59,873 nucleotides of DNA from CAWDPQ01 sp049642465 (GTDB taxonomy: Bacteria; Acidobacteriota; Vicinamibacteria; Vicinamibacterales; 2-12-FULL-66-21). Positions 17,729 through 24,709 of the stretch are shown one piece after another; position 1 is the stretch's first letter; each line of letters opens with the position of its first letter. A program made the position numbers and the translations under genes. A model generated the notes under the pieces. It saw only the letters and a program-made list of their open reading frames with translations. It searched no databases and was not told the DNA's origin. The stretch covers positions 1 through 59,873 of the forward strand of contig JBAROV010000244.1 in assembly GCA_049642465.1 (NCBI GenBank). Direction: 5' to 3'.

Positions 17729-19519
17729 TCATTGGGTGGAAGCCGCAAGGTAAGCGGCCAGGACCCTGAGATTTTCAGCGAATGTTCTGGATCGAATAAT
17801 GCGTTCCCTTGGTGGCGCGGGATCGGCGAACACGTCGAGCGTCTCGTTCTCCTTCATTGGCAGCGTCTTGCCTCCCAGCGTGACGACAAGATCTTTCCCG
17901 GCAAACACCGAAACCAGCCGATTGGCCTTTCCGATGGTGCCGTCTTCGACCCAGGCACCGCGGGGATCCAGTGCGTCGATGATGTTGCGGACGCGCGATT
18001 CGAGATTGGATTGCGCGTTTTCGGATAGTCTGGCGCCACTGGCCGATTGCGTCTCACTCCACGGCGACAGACCGCGAAGCGTAACGGCTCGCTTGAGCGT
18101 GGCCGGGTCGGCGCGCTGAACTTCTGAGAATTCCCGTTCGATGTCCGCGAAATCGGTGGCAGAGACCAGCACCGCATAGTGGGTGATCACGGAGGCGTCG
18201 CTGTAGCTCAGTTCGTAGCCGTCCACGATCGTGGCGCCCTGATCGAGGGGCGTCACACGGGTGCCTTTGGTGATGTAGAGCGGGCGATTGGTTTTCAGCT
18301 CGTAGAAACGCGCAGCGCACGGCGTCCGTCCTGGACACGCCCGGGCACGCGCTTCTGATGGGTTGTCGGCGTCCGGCAGAATCGAGCGGCGATAGTAAGC
18401 GAGCGCCCGCGGGAGTGGCTCCAGATATTTTCGGTTCCCCGTTTCGCGGTAGAGCAACATCAGCGCCCGCATCGCGCTGCGCGCCTCGCCGCCGGTGATC
18501 GACGGCGGTTCAAAACGCCTGGCCCAGGCGGGATGCATGTCACGGTCGTATTGCTGCGCCCACCCGGGCTGTGGCTCCGGCATCTGCGCAAGAAGGATGA
18601 AGTCGCCGCCCCGTTCTGCGGCTCGAAGATACCGCGGCTCGTTGTAGATTCTCGCCGCTTCGAGCATCGCGTCGATGGCATCGACGATCGAGTTGTCATT
18701 GAACGTGTAGTGCGACTGATAGCTGGAGCCCGGCCAGGTTCGTGACCAGGACTCGGGGTAGCTCGCGCGTTTGACCGGGAAATCCTTCGCCTCCGGAAAA
18801 CGTGAGAAGCGTTGCGGCCAGGCGCCATTTGGGTATTGCGCTTGAACGAGGCTGTCGAGAGCAAAACGCGCGGCCTCGTGAATCGCGGCGTCTTTGAAAC
18901 CCAGCGCGCGGTCCGTGCGCATGAGCAGGCGCGCAGCCGCCTGCGTCACATTGTCGTCGAGCGTCGTCGGACGTTGGCCAGGGTTCGCCGGTGTGCTGGT
19001 GCACCCGCCGTTCGTCCGATAGGGCAAACCGGGCCGTTGCTTCGGATCGAATTCGATGTAGTAATCCCAGCCGCCGCTGCAGTACTGGCCGCGGACGAGC
19101 GTTTGCGCCACTTCGCGTGCGGCCTCGAGGTAGTACGGGTCGCGCGTCGCCTCGAATGTTTCGAGGTACGCCATTCCCACGAGCGGTGTGCCATCGCGCT
19201 GCACCTCGACGCGGGTGGCCCCTTCGCTCATTTCGGAGCGCCCGTAGCTGAGGTCCTCGGTGTACGCGAAGTGGTAACCGCCGTGAGTGGCAACGTGGGT
19301 CCTGTAGAACTCGACAGCTCTACGGAGGGTTGTGCGTGCCCGCTGGCGGAGGTCGCCCTGATCGGCGGAGATTATGGTTGCGGCCGCCAGGAAGCCGAAA
19401 AAGGGGACAGTCCCCCTTTCCCAAAAACGAACAGTTCGAAAAAAGGGGGACTGTCCCCTTTTTGCAGTTTCGCGAAATGGGGACTGTCCCCGTTTTCTAG
19501 AAATCCGGAAAACCGCCAA
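17729..19519 (-). CDS. Pectate-lyase-like (PL10-type toroid) protein, exported; start uncertain
   Basis: About 596 residues. The central half resembles PL10 pectate lyases: QYPNGAWPQRF, YTFNDNSIVDAIDAM, QYDRDMHPAWARRFEPPSITGGEA. A further 150-residue C-terminal part follows. The hydrophobic GFLAAATIISADQ around 19345-19390 looks like the remains of a signal peptide, but just before it are three copies of a GGGGACAGTCCCC repeat read as KRGQSPF or ERGTVPFF. No ATG, GTG or TTG lies between that repeat and the mature protein. TTG 19519, overlapping the upstream SDR gene by 23 bp, is the nearest usable start. The family assignment is fairly secure; the start is a guess. Confidence 0.72.
   Translation of the reverse strand: MAVFRISRKRGQSPFRETAKRGQSPFFRTVRFWERGTVPFFGFLAAATIISADQGDLRQRARTTLRRAVEFYRTHVATHGGYHFAYTEDLSYGRSEMSEGATRVEVQRDGTPLVGMAYLETFEATRDPYYLEAAREVAQTLVRGQYCSGGWDYYIEFDPKQRPGLPYRTNGGCTSTPANPGQRPTTLDDNVTQAAARLLMRTDRALGFKDAAIHEAARFALDSLVQAQYPNGAWPQRFSRFPEAKDFPVKRASYPESWSRTWPGSSYQSHYTFNDNSIVDAIDAMLEAARIYNEPRYLRAAERGGDFILLAQMPEPQPGWAQQYDRDMHPAWARRFEPPSITGGEARSAMRALMLLYRETGNRKYLEPLPRALAYYRRSILPDADNPSEARARACPGRTPCAARFYELKTNRPLYITKGTRVTPLDQGATIVDGYELSYSDASVITHYAVLVSATDFADIEREFSEVQRADPATLKRAVTLRGLSPWSETQSASGARLSENAQSNLESRVRNIIDALDPRGAWVEDGTIGKANRLVSVFAGKDLVVTLGGKTLPMKENETLDVFADPAPPRERIIRSRTFAENLRVLAAYLAASTQ
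19398..19496. repeat. Three copies of a GGGGACAGTCCCC-type palindrome
   Basis: Near-identical palindromes lie at about 19398-19420, 19439-19463 and 19475-19496, each a GGGGACTGTCCCC core flanked by A and T runs. They lie inside the apparent 5' coding part of the pectate-lyase-like gene. This type of intergenic palindrome is widespread in bacterial and metagenomic DNA. Confidence 0.85.
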
Positions 19520-20273
19520 GGGGAAACTGCTCCATGTCGAGCACCGCGCCGGTGACGAGCTCGCTGTCGTCTGATGCGAAATAGGCGGCGGCCGTCGCGA
19601 TGTCTCGTGGCAGCAGCAGCCGGCCGAAGGTGCGTGTGGCGATCGCTTCGTCAACCCAGCCGGGTCCATGTCCCACCTTCTTTTGAACCGCTTCTTCTCC
19701 CTCGGTCAGCGTCCAGCCGACATTGAGCTGGTTCACTCGAATCCTGTAAGGGCCCAATGCCAGCGCGGCGTTCTTGGTGAGCGTCATCAAGCCACCCTTG
19801 GAGACCGCGTAGGGGCCCAGTTTGGGCGCGCCGACGTAGGCGTTGATCGATCCGATGTTGACGATCGAGCCGCCGCCTCGCGTCTTCATCGACTTGACGG
19901 CTTCCTGCAGGCAGAGAAACGGCGCACGCAGGTTCACGGCCATCATGCTGTCCCAGAACTCCAGCGAGGCGTTTTCCAGCGACCCTCGCGAAGTGTCGCC
20001 GGCATTGTTCACCAGCACATCCACGCCGCCTTTGGACTCGATCGCGAAGCGGACGACGCGTCGGCACGCCTCCGGATCCCGCAGGTCGCCGGAGATAGCG
20101 ACGATGTCGTGACCTGCGGCGCGCAGACGATCCGCCGCCGCGTGCGTTGCGCCGTCCTCGAGGCCATGCACGACGATCGCGCTTCCCAGCGACGCGAAGT
20201 ATTCCGCGATACCAAAGCCGATGCCCGAACTCGAACCCGTAACCAGCGAGACTTTGTTCTTGAGTGAAGGCAC
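19497..20273 (-). CDS. SDR family oxidoreductase
   Basis: A 258-residue classical short-chain dehydrogenase/reductase. It has the cofactor motif TGSSSGIG near the N-terminus, NNAG, the catalytic Ser in VNIGSINAY and the YAVSK catalytic Tyr-Lys pair, and ends with a typical GAVLDMEQFPLGGFPDF C-terminus. Glucose/ribitol dehydrogenase-like members are the closest by feel. I choose GTG 20273: the sequence upstream is a repeat, and the GGGAG serving as Shine-Dalgarno lies within that repeat. It probably belongs to one transcription unit with the alcohol dehydrogenase and DUF1080 genes upstream. The substrate is likely a sugar or polyol (inference from neighbours). Confidence 0.92.
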   Translation of the reverse strand: MPSLKNKVSLVTGSSSGIGFGIAEYFASLGSAIVVHGLEDGATHAAADRLRAAGHDIVAISGDLRDPEACRRVVRFAIESKGGVDVLVNNAGDTSRGSLENASLEFWDSMMAVNLRAPFLCLQEAVKSMKTRGGGSIVNIGSINAYVGAPKLGPYAVSKGGLMTLTKNAALALGPYRIRVNQLNVGWTLTEGEEAVQKKVGHGPGWVDEAIATRTFGRLLLPRDIATAAAYFASDDSELVTGAVLDMEQFPLGGFPDF

Positions 20274-20276
20274 TAT

Positions 20277-20423
20277 CAACTCCCAATTTCCAACTTTCAA
20301 CTCCCAAACCGAGATAATTGAACGCAACTCGGTGAAAGTCGTTCGTGCATCCAGCTCCCAGCGCACTCACCCAACAGCGTCGAAACACCGCTTTGGGAGT
20401 TGGCTCCTGGGAGTTGGGAGTTG
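20277..20423. repeat. Element with inverted arms made of 7-bp tandem units
   Basis: The left arm (20277-20308) is four CAACTCC-like heptamers. The right arm (20392-20423) is its inverted copy, TTGGGAG-like heptamers, with 25 of 32 positions complementary. About 83 bp of unrelated core lies between. The same heptamer CAACTCC forms a run at 45874-45915. Confidence 0.8.
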
Positions 20424-20430
20424 ACTGGAA

Positions 20431-21480
20431 TCATCGACCATTTGGCAGCAGCACCGATTTGATGACGCGCCGGTCGTGCATGGCGTCGAAGGCCTCGCGC
20501 CATTTTTCGAGCGGTGCGCGCAGGCCAACGATCGTCTCGGGAAGCGTCAGGCCGCGATCGAGCAGGTGGATCACACGCTCCCAGACCGGATAGTTGTGGC
20601 TGAACGAGCCCTGCAGCCGGATGTTGCGTTGCACGAGCGGGTTCATGTCCAGCACGACGGCGTCGGGCGACCAACCCACTTTCGTCACTTGACCGTCCGG
20701 GCGCGTGATGCGCAGAGCCTGTTGAAGCGGGACGCTGGCGCCGGTCGCATCGCACACCAGATCGGCACCGGCCGGCGCGTGCTGGCGAACGATCTCCTCG
20801 AGATTTTCCTTCTGAAGATCCACGGTGTGCGTCGCCCCCAGCACGCGCGCCGCTTCCAGCCGCGGGCCGTCCGCCGTCATCCCCGCAACGATGAGTGGGT
20901 TTGCCCCGGAGAGTGCCGCCATCCGCGCGCAGAGGAGACCGATGGGACCAGGACCGAGCACCACGACGAGATCTCCGGGCCGGATCGTGGAGTTCACGCA
21001 CATTGCCTGGTACGCCACCGCGTGCGGTTCAGTGAGGCACGCGATGTCGAAGGGCAGCGTATCAGGAATGTGGTGAAGGCATCGGGCAGGAACTTTGACC
21101 CACTGCGCCATTGCGCCGTCGACGCCGTAGCCGAAACCCTTTCGCGACGGACACAAGTTGTAACGGCCCGTGCGGCACAGAACGCACTCACCGCAGATCT
21201 CCGCGGCGGTTTCAGAGACGACGCGATCGCCTTCCCGGAAACCTCGGACGCCGCGGCCAATTCGTGCCACCGTTCCTCCGAACTCATGCCCCAGCACCAC
21301 CGGCACATTCACGGGCCAGGAGTGCGTTTTGTGGGCTTGATGGACGTCGGATCCACAGACGGACACCGCGCCAACCCGGAGCAGGACCTCTCCCTCGCCG
21401 GCATCGGGGACTGGAATCTCACGGAGTTCGACCGCCAGCGGTTCGAGCGCGTAATGGACGACAGCTGCGTGCGTCGGCAT
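20431..21480 (-). CDS. Zinc-dependent alcohol/polyol dehydrogenase (MDR family)
   Basis: A 349-residue medium-chain dehydrogenase. Catalytic zinc ligands are C42 (VCGSDVH) and H65-E66 (GHE); the structural zinc cysteines are C96, C99, C102 and C110. The NAD(P) fold carries GPGPIGLL. Overall it resembles sorbitol, threonine or galactitol-1-phosphate dehydrogenases, which oxidise a secondary hydroxyl of a sugar or polyol. Its start at 21480 is 2 bp after the DUF1080 stop, so the two are co-translated. In this block it may act on the keto-sugar product or a derived polyol. Family certain, substrate inferred. Confidence 0.92.
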   Translation of the reverse strand: MPTHAAVVHYALEPLAVELREIPVPDAGEGEVLLRVGAVSVCGSDVHQAHKTHSWPVNVPVVLGHEFGGTVARIGRGVRGFREGDRVVSETAAEICGECVLCRTGRYNLCPSRKGFGYGVDGAMAQWVKVPARCLHHIPDTLPFDIACLTEPHAVAYQAMCVNSTIRPGDLVVVLGPGPIGLLCARMAALSGANPLIVAGMTADGPRLEAARVLGATHTVDLQKENLEEIVRQHAPAGADLVCDATGASVPLQQALRITRPDGQVTKVGWSPDAVVLDMNPLVQRNIRLQGSFSHNYPVWERVIHLLDRGLTLPETIVGLRAPLEKWREAFDAMHDRRVIKSVLLPNGR

Positions 21481-21482
21481 GT

Positions 21483-22247
21483 TCAGCGTGCCGGAAGTTC
21501 AGCGATCGAGATATTGCGAAATTGTACGAGGCTCGGCGGACTCGTCCAGACGTCCCCCTTCTTCGATCCGTGGTGCTGGAGCGCGATCGGGCCGTTCGCC
21601 GGAATGCCTGGGAGCTCGGCGTTGTTGAGGACCGTTTGTCCGTTCAGCACGACGGTCAGCCGCGAGCCGCGCATCGTGATCTCGAAGGTGTTCCACTCGC
21701 CAACGTTGTTGTCGGCATTCTTCGACGGGGTCACGCCCGCGCGGACCGACGCCGGCATCTTCTCGTCCATGCGATAGCCGTAGACCTCGCCCGATCCGAT
21801 CGGCCAGTTCCAGATGTTCACCTGCGACTTGCCTTCCCCCCGCAGGTAGATGCCGGAGTCCGAATCCGGGACCGGGATGCGAATCTCGCGTCCGTTCGCA
21901 TCCTTTTTATGGGTGCCGTCGTAGCGGATGATCGGCACGTTGGGGTTGGTATAGGGCGTTTCCTTGATGCGCCAGTCGACGCGCAGGACGAAGTCACCGT
22001 ACGACTTTTCCGACCAGAGACTCTTGTCCCCCTTGGCTTCACTCTGCGCGTCGTAGTCGATCACGCCGTCCACCACCTTCCAGTGGCCGTTGTCCCCCTC
22101 CGGGATCTTCCAGCCAGAGAGGTCCTTGCCGTTGAAGAGCGACACGAATGTCGGCTGCTGCGCTGTGACAGACGATCCCAGTCCAGCCAGACAGAGGGCA
22201 GCCAAAGCGACGTAGAATCGTGCGGGCATTCGAAGCATAGTGGTCAT
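21483..22247 (-). CDS. DUF1080 (3-keto-disaccharide hydrolase family) protein, exported
   Basis: 254 residues. A signal peptide (1-29, ending SSVTAQQ) is followed by a concanavalin-like domain, with the family entry motif FVSLFNGKDLSGWK and later GSGEVYGYRMDEKMPA and GEWNTFEITMRG. Members of this family have been shown to cleave 3-keto-glycosides in the periplasm. It stands at the head of a minus-strand unit with an alcohol dehydrogenase and an SDR, and is divergent from a GMC oxidoreductase that could supply the 3-keto substrate. This context is the best of the three DUF1080 genes for that role. Confidence 0.9.
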   Translation of the reverse strand: MTTMLRMPARFYVALAALCLAGLGSSVTAQQPTFVSLFNGKDLSGWKIPEGDNGHWKVVDGVIDYDAQSEAKGDKSLWSEKSYGDFVLRVDWRIKETPYTNPNVPIIRYDGTHKKDANGREIRIPVPDSDSGIYLRGEGKSQVNIWNWPIGSGEVYGYRMDEKMPASVRAGVTPSKNADNNVGEWNTFEITMRGSRLTVVLNGQTVLNNAELPGIPANGPIALQHHGSKKGDVWTSPPSLVQFRNISIAELPAR

Positions 22248-22259
22248 TAATGTAGGTCA

Positions 22260-22365
22260 CGCGGGGCCAAAAACAAAACAGCGCCTGCGGCCCGAGCGAG
22301 GGGCCGGAGGGCAGCGCGGCGCAGCCGCGCCCCCGAGCGAGAGCGAGCGGGGGTGGGGCCCCGCG
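22260..22365. repeat. GC-rich element bounded by CGCGGGGCC / GGCCCCGCG
   Basis: It occupies the gap between divergent genes. Outer inverted ends lie at 22260-22268 and 22357-22365; a perfect inner stem GCGCGGC-gca-GCCGCGC lies at 22314-22330. It shares GGGGCCCCACCCCC (minus strand, 22349-22362) with the element at 6025-6104. Confidence 0.65.
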
Positions 22366-22376
22366 AGCATTAAGAA

Positions 22377-24077
22377 ATGCAGACCATTCACGACGTTGTG
22401 GTGATCGGCTCAGGCGCCGGTGGCGGAACCGTGACGAAGGTGCTTGCCGATCTTGGGATCTCGGTTCTGCTGCTCGAGGCCGGCCCCATGCTGGCGATGT
22501 CGGACCTCAAGGAGCACGTCTGGCCCTATCTCATCCCGCATCGCGGCGCCGGCGAACGCGGCCAGGGCTACACGACCCCGCGGTCCGGGTTCACGTTCAG
22601 TGCGACCTTCGGTGGCTCGCAACTCGAGGGGGAGCCGTACACCGTTGCCGAAGGCAGCGACTTCTCGTGGTTTCGTTCGCGGATTCTCGGCGGCCGTACG
22701 AACCACTACGGCCGCGTCACGCTGCGGTTTGCCGACTACGACTTCAATCCGAAATCGCGTGACGGTCTCGGCTTCGACTGGCCGATCACGTACAAGGATC
22801 TGTCGCCCTACTACGACAAGGCCGAGCGCTTCATCGGTGTGACTGGCAGTCGCGAAGGGATCCGCAGCGCGCCCGACGGAATCTTTCAGCCGCCGGGTGC
22901 ACTCAAGGCGCACGACGTCCTCGTGCAGCGGGCGTGCGCGAAACTCGGCATCCGAGCGGTGTCGGCCCGGCAGGCCGTCATCACCACATCGGTGAACGGG
23001 CGTCCGCCCTGTCACTACTGCGGGCAGTGCGGTCGGGGATGCATGACGGCGTCCAACTACGCATCGAGCTACGTCCAGATCTTCCCCGCGATGAAAACCG
23101 GTCGCGTGCAAGTGATCGCCAACGCCATGGCGCGCGAGTTGATCACGGATGCTTCCGGCAAGGTCACGTCCGTGGCTTACGTAGACAAAACGACCGGCGA
23201 GGACAAACAGGTGTCATGCCGGACGGTCGTGCTCGCGGCGAGCGCGTGTGAGTCGGCGCGATTGCTGCTCAACTCGAAGTCCTCCCGCCACCCGCAGGGG
23301 CTCGCCAATTCCTCGGGGATCGTCGGCCGATATCTCATGGACACCGTGGGTTCGAGTCTCTCGGCGCGAATACCCGCGCTGTCGGGGATGCCGCACTACA
23401 ACTCCGACGGCTACGGGTCGCACCTGTATGTGCCGTGGTGGAACTGGAACAACAAAGGGTTGAACTTCCCGCGCGGGTATCACATCGAAGTCGGCGGCGG
23501 CTACGGCATGCCCGGTATTGGCTCGTTCACCGGCATCGTGAATCGCCACGAAGGCTACGGCCTGAAGATGAAGCAGGCGATCCGCGACGAGTACGGGACC
23601 AATATCGGCCTGTCCGGCCGCGGTGAGATGATCCCGAACGAGCACTCGTTCTGCGAAATCGATCCCGAGCTGAAGGATCGCTGGGGCATCCCGGTGCTGC
23701 GATTTCACTGGGCGTGGAGCGATCACGAGCTGAATCAGGTCCGTCACATGCAGCAGACGTTCCGTTCGATTCTGGAGTCGCTTGGCGGGCAGATTCAGAC
23801 CTTGGGAGGCAGGGGAGGATCGCCGTTGGCAACGCGGCCTCCAATCTCACGCGGCGGCGCGATCATTCACGAAGTCGGCACCGTTCGTATGGGGAGCGAT
23901 CGTCGTACGAGCGTGCTGAACAAGTACTGCCAGGCTCACGACGTCACAAACCTGTTTGTCGCAGACGCTGCGCCATTTGTCAGCAATCCTGACAAGAACC
24001 CGACACACACGATCATTGCGCTTGCATGGCGGACGGCCGAATACCTCGCCGAGGAAATGAGGAAGGGCAATGTCTGA
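22377..24077 (+). CDS. GMC family FAD oxidoreductase (glycoside/sugar dehydrogenase large subunit)
   Basis: 566 residues. The N-terminal FAD-binding motif is VVVIGSGAGGGTVTK with EAGP at the end of strand 2. A Cys-rich HYCGQCGRGC segment lies around 212-222, and the C-terminal catalytic region has HEVGTVRMG and NPTHTIIALAWRTAEYLAEEM. There is no signal peptide of its own. The next gene, overlapping by 8 bp, encodes a Tat-targeted small subunit, the arrangement of gluconate-2-dehydrogenase and of glucoside-3-dehydrogenase (LacA/LacC type), where the small subunit carries the large one across the membrane. It likely oxidises the C3 hydroxyl of glycosides, by context with DUF1080. Confidence 0.9.
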   Translation: MQTIHDVVVIGSGAGGGTVTKVLADLGISVLLLEAGPMLAMSDLKEHVWPYLIPHRGAGERGQGYTTPRSGFTFSATFGGSQLEGEPYTVAEGSDFSWFRSRILGGRTNHYGRVTLRFADYDFNPKSRDGLGFDWPITYKDLSPYYDKAERFIGVTGSREGIRSAPDGIFQPPGALKAHDVLVQRACAKLGIRAVSARQAVITTSVNGRPPCHYCGQCGRGCMTASNYASSYVQIFPAMKTGRVQVIANAMARELITDASGKVTSVAYVDKTTGEDKQVSCRTVVLAASACESARLLLNSKSSRHPQGLANSSGIVGRYLMDTVGSSLSARIPALSGMPHYNSDGYGSHLYVPWWNWNNKGLNFPRGYHIEVGGGYGMPGIGSFTGIVNRHEGYGLKMKQAIRDEYGTNIGLSGRGEMIPNEHSFCEIDPELKDRWGIPVLRFHWAWSDHELNQVRHMQQTFRSILESLGGQIQTLGGRGGSPLATRPPISRGGAIIHEVGTVRMGSDRRTSVLNKYCQAHDVTNLFVADAAPFVSNPDKNPTHTIIALAWRTAEYLAEEMRKGNV

Positions 24078-24663
24078 CATTTCACGCCGCGACGTCCTTC
24101 GTCGCCTTGCGCTCGCGCTCACCGCCGCCGGGACGCTCGACCGCGCGTCCGCGCAGAAAGTGCACCATCTCGCCGCGCAAGGGCAGAGCAGCAACGGACC
24201 GTATACTCCGCGGATCTTCACGGATCACGAATTTCGCACACTCGAACGTCTGACGGATTTCATCATCCCGGTCGAGAACGGTGCGCCGGGCGCGCTGGCC
24301 GCAGGGTGCGCGGCGTGGATCGATACCATCTCGAGCGAGAACGAGGAATTGACGACGATCTATAAGGATGGATTCAAGTGGCTGGATGAGGCGATGAAGG
24401 CGCGGGGTGCGGTGGATTTCGTCAGCGCGACGCCCTCCGAGCAGACTGCTCTCCTCGATCGCATTGCGTACCGCCGCAACCAAACGCCGGAACTTGCCGC
24501 AGGAATTCAGTTCTTCTCCTGGGTCCGGAGGATGACGGTGGATGCGTTCTATACGAGCGAGATTGGGATTCGCGATATCGATTATCGCGGCAACTCGCCG
24601 ATGGCATCGTTTCCGTCGCCGGTGGAGGCGATTGCCTATGCTGTGAAGAGGATCGAGATTTGA
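24070..24663 (+). CDS. Gluconate 2-dehydrogenase subunit 3 family protein (Tat small subunit)
   Basis: A 197-residue accessory subunit. The leader SRRDVLRRLALALTAAG is a Tat-type signal. The mature part has the family pattern FTDHEFRTLERLTDFIIPVENGAPGALAAG and a C-terminal MTVDAFYTSEIGIRDIDYRGNSP. It is coupled to the GMC gene by an 8-bp overlap. In known enzymes it chaperones or exports the flavin subunit, and a cytochrome c subunit takes the electrons; no such cytochrome gene is adjacent here. A strong hairpin directly after the stop ends the unit. Confidence 0.9.
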   Translation: MSDISRRDVLRRLALALTAAGTLDRASAQKVHHLAAQGQSSNGPYTPRIFTDHEFRTLERLTDFIIPVENGAPGALAAGCAAWIDTISSENEELTTIYKDGFKWLDEAMKARGAVDFVSATPSEQTALLDRIAYRRNQTPELAAGIQFFSWVRRMTVDAFYTSEIGIRDIDYRGNSPMASFPSPVEAIAYAVKRIEI

Positions 24664-24665
24664 GA

Positions 24666-24703
24666 GGGTTCAGAAGGGGTTCTGAACCCCCTCTGAACCC
24701 TTT
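24666..24703. terminator. Bidirectional stem-loop terminator between convergent genes
   Basis: GGGTTCAGAAGGGGTTC pairs with GAACCCCCTCTGAACCC (16 of 17 bp) around a single-base tip. It is flanked by a short T run on the plus side, and lies exactly between the stop codons of the small subunit and the second TonB receptor. Confidence 0.75.
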
Positions 24704-24709
24704 CGAGGC

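Noticed and set aside
24666..24703. Insertion-sequence end
   Set aside because: The inverted repeat has no transposase beside it and sits exactly between two stop codons, as a terminator would.
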